A stretch of 7,536 bases of DNA, from the NCBI GenBank assembly GCA_035272265.1, contig DATEQV010000205.1, positions 1-7,536 of the forward strand, read 5' to 3'. Source of the DNA: Acidisphaera sp035272265 (GTDB taxonomy: Bacteria; Pseudomonadota; Alphaproteobacteria; Acetobacterales; Acetobacteraceae). Each line of letters starts with the position of its first letter. The stretch's first letter is position 1. Positions 1-5,907 of the stretch are shown piece by piece. A program made the translations under genes and the position numbers. The notes beneath the pieces are model-generated. The model was not told where the DNA came from. It saw nothing but the letters and a program-made list of their open reading frames with translations, and did no database searches.

Positions 1-2367
1 GAACGTGACGTCGCCCACGATGGGCCCGCCGCTCCCACCGGTGCCGCCGGTTCCTCCGCTGCCGCCGCTGCCGCTGGTCGTGAAAGCCTCGACCGTGATG
101 CCGCCGAAGCCGCCGCTGCCGCCGCTGCTGCCGCCCAGGGCACCGAGAACCGCGTTGCCGGTGACCGACAGCGAGGCGCCATCCCCGATGATGAACCGCC
201 CTGAGCCGGCATTGCCGACGAACAGGTCCCCGATCGTCAACGTCGTTGTCGGAGCGCCTAGGCTGAACAATCCGACCGAGCCGGCGGAGTCGCCGATCGC
301 GACGGTGTTGAGCTGGGTGAACTGATTGGTCGTGCTGAACCAATTGAGCTCGCCGTTGCCCGCTTCCCCGACGACGACGTCGCCTTCGATCGTGGGCGAC
401 ACATCAAGGAGGCTCAGCAGGCCGATGCCGCTGCTCTGTCCGCCGATGATCAGGTCGCCGCCGACGTTCAGGTCGGTGGTGCCGAGCGACATGATGGCAG
501 AACCGGCGTTTCCGACCACGAGATCGCCGCCGATATCGACGCTGCCGCCGGTGCCGGAGATGCTGCCGTAGGCGCCGAGTTGATTGCCGGCGACCACACT
601 GCCGGTGACGGTCAGGTCGCCGGCGTTCATCTGGTTCAGGCTCGACAGGTGGAGGGTGCCTTGGCCGGCATCGCCGACGATCAGCGTATCCGCCGATAGC
701 GTGCCCGGTCCGTCCTGGCCCGCAAGCAGCAGTTGGCCCAAGCCTGTGTTCAGCACGCCGACATCGAGGACACCGCCAACGTCGACCGAGCCGTCCGCGG
801 TCAGAAACAGCGTGCCGTGACCGCCGTAACCGACAGCGATGCTCGCCGCCTGCAACAGTGCGCCGTCACCACCGACTTCGACCTCGCCGACATCAGCGGA
901 CCCGACGGCGATGAAGACGCCGCCCGCCGTGTCGGAGCTATCGGTCGCGCTGACCGTAGCGCCGTCTTCAATGTGCAGTTCGACGGTGGCGCCGGCAATC
1001 ATCGCGGTGGGGTCGTCCGCGACGAACAGGTTGCCGCCGAACGTGAGCGACGTGGCACTGGCACCCCCAGTACCCCCGGTGCCACCAGCGCCCCCGGTGC
1101 CCCCGGTCCCCCCCCGTGCCGCTGGTCTGGCTGGTGCCGTTGGTGAAGAAGACGCGACGCTGCTGCCGCTGTCGATGGCGAGTTGGGTCTGATAGTCGCC
1201 GACCTGCACGGTCTCCGCCGTCGGCGGCGGACTGTCGACCTCCAGTGCGGGCGTGGTGACCTCGGACGACGAATCGATCGTTGCCGAGCCATCCGCGATC
1301 CAGATGCCGGAGAACGACAAGCCGGGAACCGTCGCCGTGCCGGTAATCGTCAGCGTGCTGTTGCTGATGAGCAGGTCGGGATAGGACGTGTCGCTCGGAT
1401 CCACCGGCGCCCCGAGATAGACCTGCGTCGCGGACACGTCGGCGCTGTTCTGGAACGCGACGCTCCCGTCGAGCACGTCGATGCCGTTGATCGCGTCGGA
1501 CGGCGCATCGACCGCGAGGACGGCGTTGTCGACGACGAGCGCGCTGTTCGGATCGCCGCTCTGGTAGTAATATGTGGTGTCGAGCGCCGCGCCGTTCTGG
1601 ACCTGCACGGTCCCCGCGAGATTGTTCAGACCGGCGACACCGTTCGGGTCGGTGGAGGTCTCGAACGCCTGCGCAACCGCATTGTCGACGAGCAGCAGCG
1701 CGTCCGGGTCCTGCAACTGCATGTACGAGCTGACCAGCGTGCCGCCGTCCTCGACCACGACGGTGCTGCCGTTGTCGATGTTCAGCCCGCCGACGATCTG
1801 GTCGCTCGCGTTGACGGTGGCCAGCGGCTCGATATCGAGTGTGCCCTCGACGTCGAGCGTGCCGCCGACATCGCCGATCTGCGTCGTGCCGTTGGACACG
1901 AGCGTGATGTTCGCCAGGATGTACTGGCTCGCGTCGACCGAGCCGCCGGCTTCGATCGTCGCGGTGCTGCCCGGCATCTCGCCGGTGTACTGGATGATGC
2001 CGTTGTATGGATTGCTGAGGTCGCCGACGGCGTTAACGTAGCCGCTGATGTCGAGGCTGATGAACGTCTCGATGAACGACGCCGTCAGATTGCCCGTCAG
2101 CGTCAGCGTGGCGCCGTTGTAGACTGTGCCGATGTTGAAGGCGCCCGCGAGGTTGACGTCTCCGGACTGGTTGCTGGTGTCGAACTCGGCCGCCGTCCCG
2201 GTGCCCGTGATCGTGATCGTGATCGTGATCGTGATCGTGATCGGGCTGAAGCCGAGAAGCACCTGCGCCGTGTCCCCGGCGCCCGGATAGGCCGTGTTGG
2301 GGTTCCAGTCCTGGGCGTCGTTCCACGCGCCGGTGCCGCCGGTGGGAACCCAACTGTAAGTCGTCAT
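1..2367 (-). CDS. Large beta-strand repeat surface/secreted protein, N-terminal 789 codons (C-terminus outside window)
   Basis: The minus strand is open from ATG 2367 to the window edge with no stop. The start is supported by CGAGGG (plus 2371-2376) three bases upstream. The protein opens MTTYSWVPTGGTGAWNDAQD, a W-GG-G-W motif typical of alphaproteobacterial beta-strand repeat proteins, and shows no Sec signal peptide. Residues about 50-62 are an (Ile-Thr)6 run. Residues about 190-340 hold three roughly 50-residue repeats built on G(L/I)(N/D)..xG(S/T)V.(V/F)(E/Q)(D/N)G and LVVDNAV. Residues about 500-720 hold many VVGNAGSG / LIVGDAGQG / LFVGNAGSG units, like the T5SS/PEP-CTERM-associated repeat. 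Two Gly/Ser/Thr linkers lie at about 416-437 and 764-781. The composition is Gly, Ser, Thr, Asn, Asp and Val with very few Arg or Lys, as in extracellular parallel beta-solenoids. Inferred role: adhesin or matrix protein. Whether it ends in an autotransporter barrel, a type I secretion signal or a PEP-CTERM anchor cannot be seen. Confidence 0.88.
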   Translation of the reverse strand, partial: MTTYSWVPTGGTGAWNDAQDWNPNTAYPGAGDTAQVLLGFSPITITITITITITGTGTAAEFDTSNQSGDVNLAGAFNIGTVYNGATLTLTGNLTASFIETFISLDISGYVNAVGDLSNPYNGIIQYTGEMPGSTATIEAGGSVDASQYILANITLVSNGTTQIGDVGGTLDVEGTLDIEPLATVNASDQIVGGLNIDNGSTVVVEDGGTLVSSYMQLQDPDALLLVDNAVAQAFETSTDPNGVAGLNNLAGTVQVQNGAALDTTYYYQSGDPNSALVVDNAVLAVDAPSDAINGIDVLDGSVAFQNSADVSATQVYLGAPVDPSDTSYPDLLISNSTLTITGTATVPGLSFSGIWIADGSATIDSSSEVTTPALEVDSPPPTAETVQVGDYQTQLAIDSGSSVASSSPTAPARPAARGGTGGTGGAGGTGGTGGASATSLTFGGNLFVADDPTAMIAGATVELHIEDGATVSATDSSDTAGGVFIAVGSADVGEVEVGGDGALLQAASIAVGYGGHGTLFLTADGSVDVGGVLDVGVLNTGLGQLLLAGQDGPGTLSADTLIVGDAGQGTLHLSSLNQMNAGDLTVTGSVVAGNQLGAYGSISGTGGSVDIGGDLVVGNAGSAIMSLGTTDLNVGGDLIIGGQSSGIGLLSLLDVSPTIEGDVVVGEAGNGELNWFSTTNQFTQLNTVAIGDSAGSVGLFSLGAPTTTLTIGDLFVGNAGSGRFIIGDGASLSVTGNAVLGALGGSSGGSGGFGGITVEAFTTSGSGGSGGTGGTGGSGGPIVGDVTF
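1108..1149 (-). other. Probable compensated frameshift patch inside the repeat protein (G8 tract)
   Basis: In the open frame this stretch reads SSSPTAPARPAARGGTGG, unusually rich in Pro, Arg and Ala for this protein. One base over, the same DNA reads TNGTSQTSGTGG, which matches the composition of the second Gly/Ser/Thr linker (TTSGSGGSGG). A missing base after the TCTTCTTC stretch (near plus 1142) and an extra G in the eight-G run (plus 1108-1115) would convert the native frame into the observed one and back. The overall frame stays open either way. Confidence 0.5.
2207..2242. repeat. Hexanucleotide microsatellite, six copies of GTGATC
   Basis: Six perfect head-to-tail GTGATC units are present on the plus strand. 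On the coding (minus) strand they encode (Ile-Thr)6 near residues 43-54 of the repeat protein. Because the unit is six bases, copy-number change would lengthen or shorten the beta strand by two residues without breaking the frame. The neighbouring sequence has no comparable codon monotony. Confidence 0.9.
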
Positions 2368-2639
2368 AGGCCCTCGCCAGATATTTCGTGGCCGAGGTGT
2401 GCGAGACTAGCCGAAATATTCCGAGACGGCAGCCCTTGCTTCGCTGGCCCGAATGTCGACGCGCCGAGGTTGCGGCCGATCGCCGATGCCGCAACCGAAG
2501 CGCGCGTCGCCCACCATGCGGACGCAGCCCGCCCAGAGCCCCGACCGCATTGGTCCCCAATTTTGTTCGGAAATGGCTTGCCTCGGGCGACGAAAGTGGG
2601 CACCGACGGAATTAACTATTGTGCGCTGCGGCGCCTGAG
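2368..2639. other. Gene-free region upstream of the repeat protein
   Basis: No reading frame here has recognisable family similarity or a convincing ribosome binding site. Open frames on both strands read as Arg/Ala/Pro-rich noise. The segment presumably contains the promoter and leader of the minus-strand repeat protein, but no clear -35/-10 pair could be assigned. Its right end abuts the truncated dioxygenase remnant, so it may contain an old deletion or rearrangement boundary. Confidence 0.55.
2381..2419. promoter_or_regulatory. Interrupted inverted repeat ATATTTCG ... CGAAATAT before the repeat protein
   Basis: Perfect 8-bp arms (2381-2388 and 2412-2419) are separated by 23 bases and centred about 33 bases upstream of the ATG at 2367. 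The arms are AT-rich in an otherwise GC-rich region, which makes chance less likely. The spacing suits a regulator operator bound on both arms or a leader hairpin. No regulator is identifiable. Confidence 0.4.
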
Positions 2640-2909
2640 CCTGCTTCGAGACCTCTCTCGTCGCATATCGGCCGCATCCGGGGCTGGCCGGCGTCGGAGG
2701 CTTTGGCCCTGATCCACGCCCCCCGGAACACGCGACGCAGCGCGAGCTCGTCTATCGCCGCACATGACGCAAGCACGACCTCGTCATGTGGGACAACCCG
2801 CTGCACCATGCACCGCGCCCGGCCCGTCGAGGACCGCGAGCACCCCCGTGACATGCGGCGCGTGACGGTGCAGCACGCGCGGCCGATCTTGGAGCAGGCC
2901 GCCGCCTGA
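2640..2909 (+). pseudogene. TauD/TfdA-family 2-oxoglutarate dioxygenase, decayed C-terminal remnant
   Basis: This is the last third of a TauD/TfdA-type Fe(II)/2-oxoglutarate dioxygenase, a family that oxidises taurine, aryloxyalkanoates and similar small acids. Pieces in order: SSHIGRIRGWPASEALALIH in one frame (about 2655-2717), PEHATQRELVYRR and then RKHDLVMWDN in a second (about 2723-2797), then RCTMHRARPVEDREHPRDMR through VTVQHARPILEQAAA and stop in the first frame (2799-2909). The conserved WDNR...H iron-binding His and the 2-oxoglutarate-binding Arg region (HPRDMRRVT) are still readable. Lesions: one base missing in the C run 2719-2724, a TGA at 2765-2767 where the family has Trp, and one extra C at 2797-2799. 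The N-terminal two-thirds, including the HxD motif, is absent. It cannot be functional. With the dehydrogenase downstream it was probably part of a catabolic operon. Confidence 0.85.
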
Positions 2910-2951
2910 CACCGCAGGCCGGCCCGCGGCCGCAGGCTGGCCGGGCCCCGC

Positions 2952-2969
2952 CCCGCCGCCGGCGGCGGG
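2952..2969. terminator. Perfect 18-bp GC palindrome after the dioxygenase remnant
   Basis: CCCGCCGCC followed directly by GGCGGCGGG forms a perfect palindrome about 45 bases downstream of the remnant's stop, inside a tract (2910-2980) that is almost pure G+C with further short inverted repeats. It has no T run, and a hairpin would have to open its centre to form a loop. It may be a vestigial terminator or simply GC-rich spacer DNA. Confidence 0.25.
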
Positions 2970-3048
2970 CGCGCGGCCAATGTGACCAATAACCCGTCGC
3001 ACCTTCGTGCCTTGACGCAGCGAAACGACCAACGCACGACTCACTGCC

Positions 3049-3952
3049 TTGAAGGCGGCCGCAAGAGACCGTCGCCGAGGAAACGAACGCACGGCCGATC
3101 CGATCGAGGCCGCCACAATGCGACGGGCGTTCCGGCGCCTCGGTCACGCCGATATCGTCGTCATCATGCGCGAGCGGACGCCGTTCCCCGCGCGACTGTT
3201 CGCGCGCCTGCCGAGGCTGCAGCTGCTGGTCACGACCGGCATGCGCAACCTCTCGATCGACCTCGCGGCCGCCGAAGATGTCGTCGTGTGCGGAACCGCC
3301 GGCTCCTCGGTGCCGCCGATGGAGCTGACCTGGGCGCTGATCCTGGGCCTCGCGCGGCATCTCGTGCCCGGAGAACACCGCGTTGCGCGAGAACGGCCCG
3401 TGGCAGAGCACGATCGGCATCGACCTGCACGGTCGCCAGCTCGGCCTCATCGGGCTCGGCAAGATCGGCACCATGATGGCGCGTATCGCGGACGCGTTCG
3501 GGATGCGCGCCGTGGCCTGGAGCCCGAACCTGACACCGGAGCGCGCGGCTTCTGCCGGCGTGCGGATGGTGACGAAGGACGCGCTGCTGGAGACCAGCGA
3601 CTTCGTCAGCATCCACCTCGTGCTCGCGCCCTCGACGCGCGGCCTGATCGGCGAGGGCGACCTGCGCCGCATGCGCGCGGGCGCGCTCCTCATCAACACG
3701 TCGCGGGCGCCGATTGTGGATCAGGCAGCGCTGGTTCGCGCGCCGGAAGAGACATGGATCGCCGGCGCCGGCCTGGACGTGTTCGACATCGAACCGCTTC
3801 CGCCGGATCATCCATTGCGGCGCTTGCCGAACGTGCTGGCGACCCCGCACCTCGGCTACGTCTCGGAGGACAACTACCGAGGGTATTTCACCGAGGCCGT
3901 GGAAGACATCGAGGCATGGCTTCGCGGCGCGCCGATTCGCCGGTTGCGCTGA
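3049..3952 (+). pseudogene. D-2-hydroxyacid dehydrogenase (NAD-binding), frameshifted and lacking a clear N-terminus
   Basis: The family interconverts 2-oxoacids and D-2-hydroxyacids with NAD(P)H in the cytoplasm. The first frame gives ADIVVIMRERTPFPARLF, LVTTGMRNLSIDLAAAEDVV and ELTWALILGLARHLVP up to about 3369. The second frame continues ENTALRENGPWQSTIGIDL, the Rossmann motif GLGKIG (about 3454-3471), INTSRAPIVD (catalytic Arg), AGAGLDVFDIEPLP (catalytic Glu) and TPHLGYV (catalytic His), ending in TGA 3950-3952. One extra base in the CCC at 3367-3369 explains the break. The join then reads RHLVPENTALRENGPWQ, as in intact relatives. The first 50 or so residues of the substrate domain are not recognisable, and no good start or ribosome site is seen, which argues for real decay. 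A second-half product from TTG 3383 would lack the substrate-binding lobe. Family assignment is very secure; pseudogene status is likely, with sequencing error the alternative for the frameshift. Confidence 0.85.
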
Positions 3953-3998
3953 ACAGGCGGCGGGCCGGCCGGAGGTATCTCCCCGACGGGAGCCTTCG

Positions 3999-4199
3999 AT
4001 GGCTGATTGGCCCTCCATGCCAGCTCACGAACGCCGCCACGGCCTCGCCAAGTTTTATCAGCTCGGGCGTCTGCGCCATCCGCTGTGGAACCGATACCAC
4101 GACGAGGCGCGACGAGAATTGTTCGGCTTGCAGCACTTGGCGAGCCAGCGAGCGCACGCCGCGAGCCCGGGGCGTGCGCCGGGACTCGCGGCGTCATGA
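3999..4199 (+). CDS. Small basic orphan protein, 66 aa
   Basis: ATG 3999 is preceded by GGGAG (3988-3992) with six bases spacing. The product begins MADWPSMPAHERRHGLAKFY and has a central, helix-friendly stretch FYQLGRLRHPLWNRYHDEAR followed by RELFGLQHLAS. The last 16 or so residues (AHAASPGRAPGLAAS) are low complexity because they run through a strong hairpin. No signal peptide or membrane segment is visible, so it would be cytoplasmic. I do not recognise the family. It lies 46 bases after the dehydrogenase remnant on the same strand and converges on the small secreted protein gene. Codon third positions are GC-rich but not extreme. It could be a genuine small protein or a chance ORF; the ribosome site and coherent charged-amphipathic core favour a real gene. 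Confidence 0.45.
   Translation: MADWPSMPAHERRHGLAKFYQLGRLRHPLWNRYHDEARRELFGLQHLASQRAHAASPGRAPGLAAS
4156..4194. terminator. Strong GC hairpin between converging genes
   Basis: ACGCCGCGAG (4156-4165) pairs perfectly with CTCGCGGCGT (4185-4194). Past one bulged A (4184), CCCGG (4166-4170) pairs with CCGGG (4179-4183), giving 15 bp around an 8-base loop. It sits at the 3' end of the 66-aa ORF and 15 bases beyond the stop of the minus-strand secreted protein, so it could stop transcription from both sides. No T run follows on either strand, so Rho-independent function is uncertain. Confidence 0.5.
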
Positions 4200-4209
4200 T
4201 GGTCGCGGA

Positions 4210-4548
4210 TCAGTAGTAGTGCCAGCCTCCGTCGCGCCAGTCGCGGTGGGACCAATTACGCCCGTGCCACGACCAGACGCCGACGGCGGCGGGGTGCACG
4301 ACCACGACCGGAGCGATAGGGCGCACGACCACGACCGGAGCGACGGGATGCACGACGACAACCGGATCGGCCCGCCAGACCCGCTGTGAGCCGACCCAGA
4401 CCCAGGCGACCCTCTGGACATTCGCCGTGTCGCCGGGGCCGGCGATCGCCGGCAACAGGCTGGCGGCCTGGGCTGGCTGCGGCAGGGAGGCGGCGAACGC
4501 GCCGGCGATCCCGGCGGCCACCGTAACGGATAGCAGAATATTACGCAT
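4210..4548 (-). CDS. Small exported Val/Pro-repeat protein with Trp/His-rich tail, 112 aa
   Basis: ATG 4548 has an ideal AGGAGGT (plus 4558-4564) nine bases upstream, which fixes the start. Residues 1-28 are a classical signal peptide (MRNILLSVTVAAGIAGAFAA, then a PQPAQA cleavage box), so the mature protein of about 84 residues is periplasmic or secreted. Residues 63-89 contain three nine-residue repeats of the form VVVV(H/R)P(V/I/A)A(P/V), encoded by a 27-bp tandem repeat. Residues 90-112 form an aromatic basic tail (WSWHGRNWSHRDW ... HYY). There are no cysteines in the mature part. Similar short exported proteins with W-x-H tails are common, uncharacterised, in alphaproteobacteria. No enzymatic motif is seen; a structural or envelope role is only inferred. 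The gene is transcribed away from exoD. Confidence 0.82.
   Translation of the reverse strand: MRNILLSVTVAAGIAGAFAASLPQPAQAASLLPAIAGPGDTANVQRVAWVWVGSQRVWRADPVVVVHPVAPVVVVRPIAPVVVVHPAAVGVWSWHGRNWSHRDWRDGGWHYY
4296..4370. repeat. 27-bp tandem repeat, about 2.8 copies
   Basis: GCACGACCACGACCGGAGCG begins at 4296 and recurs at 4323, with a diverged copy at 4350. The unit is in frame and encodes the nine-residue VVVV(H/R)P.AP repeats of the small exported protein. The first two copies are nearly identical, pointing to recent duplication or conversion, while the third has drifted. Confidence 0.85.
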
Positions 4549-4826
4549 TGTTTTCGGACCTCCTTTTGCCCGAGCAACAGATGATACGCGTGAGATGGGT
4601 CAGGACGACGTCCGCCAAATGCAGCGACTGAGATATCCGTTTACGGGATCCGCCGCAGTGGTGCGTGAGGAATGTGTTACCGCGATCGGCGTGGTAGCGC
4701 CAACCTCGGAAAATACTTAGTACCCGATAACGTGCAGCGGTCGTTGCCGCCGCACTGACGCGGATGCCGGAGTTTCCGTCACGCTGCTCGCGCATGAAAT
4801 CAGGAGGCCGGAGCTGACACGGACAC
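4549..4826. promoter_or_regulatory. Divergent intergenic region between the small exported protein and exoD
   Basis: It carries the AGGAGGT ribosome site of the minus gene at 4558-4564 and should contain promoters for both directions. No convincing sigma-70 pair was found, and no GGAAC-N16/17-CGTT general stress promoter is present. An AT-richer patch at about 4708-4731 (GGAAAATACTTAGTACCCGA) is the most promoter-like part for exoD. No coding frame here looks real. Confidence 0.5.
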
Positions 4827-4864
4827 ATGCCGACACGCGAGCCCTCATCCCCGCCTCCGTCGTC

Positions 4865-5431
4865 TTGCAGGAAGTTCACGACCAAGCGCCGGTCGGCCAC
4901 TTCACCTTGGGTTGGCTGATGGGCAGTCTGCACGAGCGCTCGTTCGATCTCATCATGCTTTTGCTCGGCATCGTCGCCGCCGCGCCGGGGATTTCGTTCG
5001 TCGCCGGCCTGCTGCTGATGATTCCCGCGTGCCAGATGATCGCCGGCCGGCGCGCACCCGCGTTTCCCCGTCGTATCGCCGCCCGTCCGTTGCCCACGCG
5101 CCACCTCGCAGCCCTCGTGCAACGCGCCGTGCCGGTGCTGCGATATCTCGAGAAGCTGATCCATCCGCGCTGGCACACCCCGCGCGACGTGACCAAGCGC
5201 GTCGTCGGATTCGTGGTGATGATGCTGAGCGCGACACTGATCCTCGTGCCGATCCCGCTGAGCAACGTCGTCCCGGCCCTGGTGATCGCACTGATCGCGC
5301 TCGCCCATCTCGAGGCGGACGGTTTGCTGCTCTCGATCGCCCTGCTGGCGGGATGCGTCGTCCTCGCGCTCGAGGCAGGGGCGATCTGGCAGACGATCAT
5401 CGGCGCCGAATGGGTCAGCCACGTCCTGTGA
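4865..5431 (+). CDS. exoD: ExoD-family inner-membrane protein (188 aa from TTG; original start probably ATG 4827)
   Basis: ExoD proteins are integral membrane proteins linked to exopolysaccharide production and alkali tolerance in rhizobia; their biochemical role is unknown. The sequence shows the family signature HFTLGWLMGSLHERSFDLIM at residues 12-31, hydrophobic segments at about 27-39 and 44-60, a basic cytoplasmic loop (RRAPAFPRRIAARPLPTRHL, residues 62-81, and LEKLIHPRW), and further membrane segments at about 112-145 containing PIPLSNVVPAL and about 153-179. In-frame sequence runs back to a stop at 4718 with no ATG or GTG, so TTG 4865 is the only available start and it has no ribosome site. 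ATG 4827 in another frame reads MPTREPSS. One extra C in the CCCC at 4849-4852 would join this as MPTREPSSPASVVLQEVHDQ, a natural-looking N-terminus. The body is intact; expression depends on whether that indel is real. Confidence 0.85.
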   Translation: MQEVHDQAPVGHFTLGWLMGSLHERSFDLIMLLLGIVAAAPGISFVAGLLLMIPACQMIAGRRAPAFPRRIAARPLPTRHLAALVQRAVPVLRYLEKLIHPRWHTPRDVTKRVVGFVVMMLSATLILVPIPLSNVVPALVIALIALAHLEADGLLLSIALLAGCVVLALEAGAIWQTIIGAEWVSHVL

Positions 5432-5447
5432 AACGCTCGCACCAGCG

Positions 5448-5473
5448 GGGGCGCCGCGTCACGCGGCTGCCCC
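5448..5473 (+). terminator. Hairpin after exoD
   Basis: GGGGC (5448-5452) and GCCGCG (5453-5458) pair with CGCGGC (5462-5467) and GCCCC (5469-5473), giving 11 bp with one bulged T (5468) and a TCA loop. It starts 16 bases after the exoD stop and is followed by only two Ts, so it is a plausible but weakly tailed terminator. Confidence 0.45.
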
Positions 5474-5539
5474 TTGCCGCATCGACGGTGCAAGGCTGCT
5501 CCGGGTGGACGACCGTACGCGGCGCCATCTCACCCAGCC

Positions 5540-5564
5540 GCTGTCGTTCGTAACTAACGACAGC
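5540..5564 (-). terminator. Hairpin after the GlsB/YeaQ-like gene
   Basis: GCTGTCGTT (5540-5548) and AACGACAGC (5556-5564) are perfect complements around a 7-base loop. The element lies eight bases beyond the stop of the minus-strand membrane protein gene and between two converging genes. No T run follows in either direction, so it may act as a transcript-end stabiliser or a Rho-assisted terminator. Confidence 0.45.
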
Positions 5565-5572
5565 CACCAGCC

Positions 5573-5851
5573 TCAGCGCCAAACGCGCCCTGGTCCGCCA
5601 ACGCTGCGAACAAGCCTGATAGCCAGCAGGAGCACCACGGCACCGATCGTGGCATTGACGATCGCCGCGACGATGCCCACGCCCAGGTGGATGCCGACTC
5701 GCGGCAGCAGCCACCCACCGATGAAGGCGCCGACGATTCCGACGACGAGGTCGCCGATGATCCCGAGCCCGGTGCCTTGCACGATGACGCCGGCCAACCA
5801 GCCAGCAACGAGGCCGACCAGCAGGATAATGAGCAGACTTTCAGCCGACAT
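5573..5851 (-). CDS. GlsB/YeaQ/YmgE-family small membrane protein, 92 aa
   Basis: This family (also called transglycosylase-associated protein) comprises small, very hydrophobic inner-membrane proteins often induced by stress; the molecular function is not settled. ATG 5851 has AGGAAGG (plus 5857-5863) five bases upstream. Three membrane segments are visible: residues about 4-24 (LLIILLVGLVAGWLAGVIV), 29-49 with the family's glycine pattern G.GIIGDLVVGIVGAFIGGWL, and 57-79. A short basic tail (RLVRSVGGPGRVWR) ends the protein. Length and glycine spacing match the family; the PRVGIHLG loop at 50-57 is typical too. It converges on exoD and lies downstream of the YXWGXW gene on the same strand, with a hairpin between, so it is probably transcribed on its own. 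Confidence 0.9.
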   Translation of the reverse strand: MSAESLLIILLVGLVAGWLAGVIVQGTGLGIIGDLVVGIVGAFIGGWLLPRVGIHLGVGIVAAIVNATIGAVVLLLAIRLVRSVGGPGRVWR

Positions 5852-5907
5852 GACACCCTTCCTCGCATTTCAGCGGCATGGAGCCGCCAGCATGATCGCG
5901 GGCCGCG

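Noticed and set aside
2033..2603. Minus-strand frames upstream of the repeat protein as an N-terminal extension
   Set aside because: They are in other frames from the repeat protein, Arg/His-rich and lacking ribosome sites; ATG 2367 has both a ribosome site and the family's typical opening.
1183..2712. A 509-residue plus-strand open frame opposite the repeat protein
   Set aside because: It is Arg/Asp/Val-rich antisense of the repetitive gene, with runs such as DRDRDRDR arising from the GTGATC repeat; it has no family similarity, and the minus-strand frame has the coherent beta-repeat pattern.
2752..3699. A 315-residue minus-strand open frame across the dehydrogenase
   Set aside because: It is the antisense shadow of the dehydrogenase and dioxygenase remnants, with Arg/Ser/Ala-rich composition and no recognisable domain.
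4708..4735. Possible general stress (EcfG) promoter before exoD
   Set aside because: The GGAAA and ACGTG boxes deviate from GGAAC and CGTT at required positions, so the match is no better than chance.
4541..5422. A 293-residue minus-strand frame opposite exoD
   Set aside because: It is a low-complexity Asp/His/Gln/Arg antisense product; exoD on the plus strand has the conserved membrane pattern.
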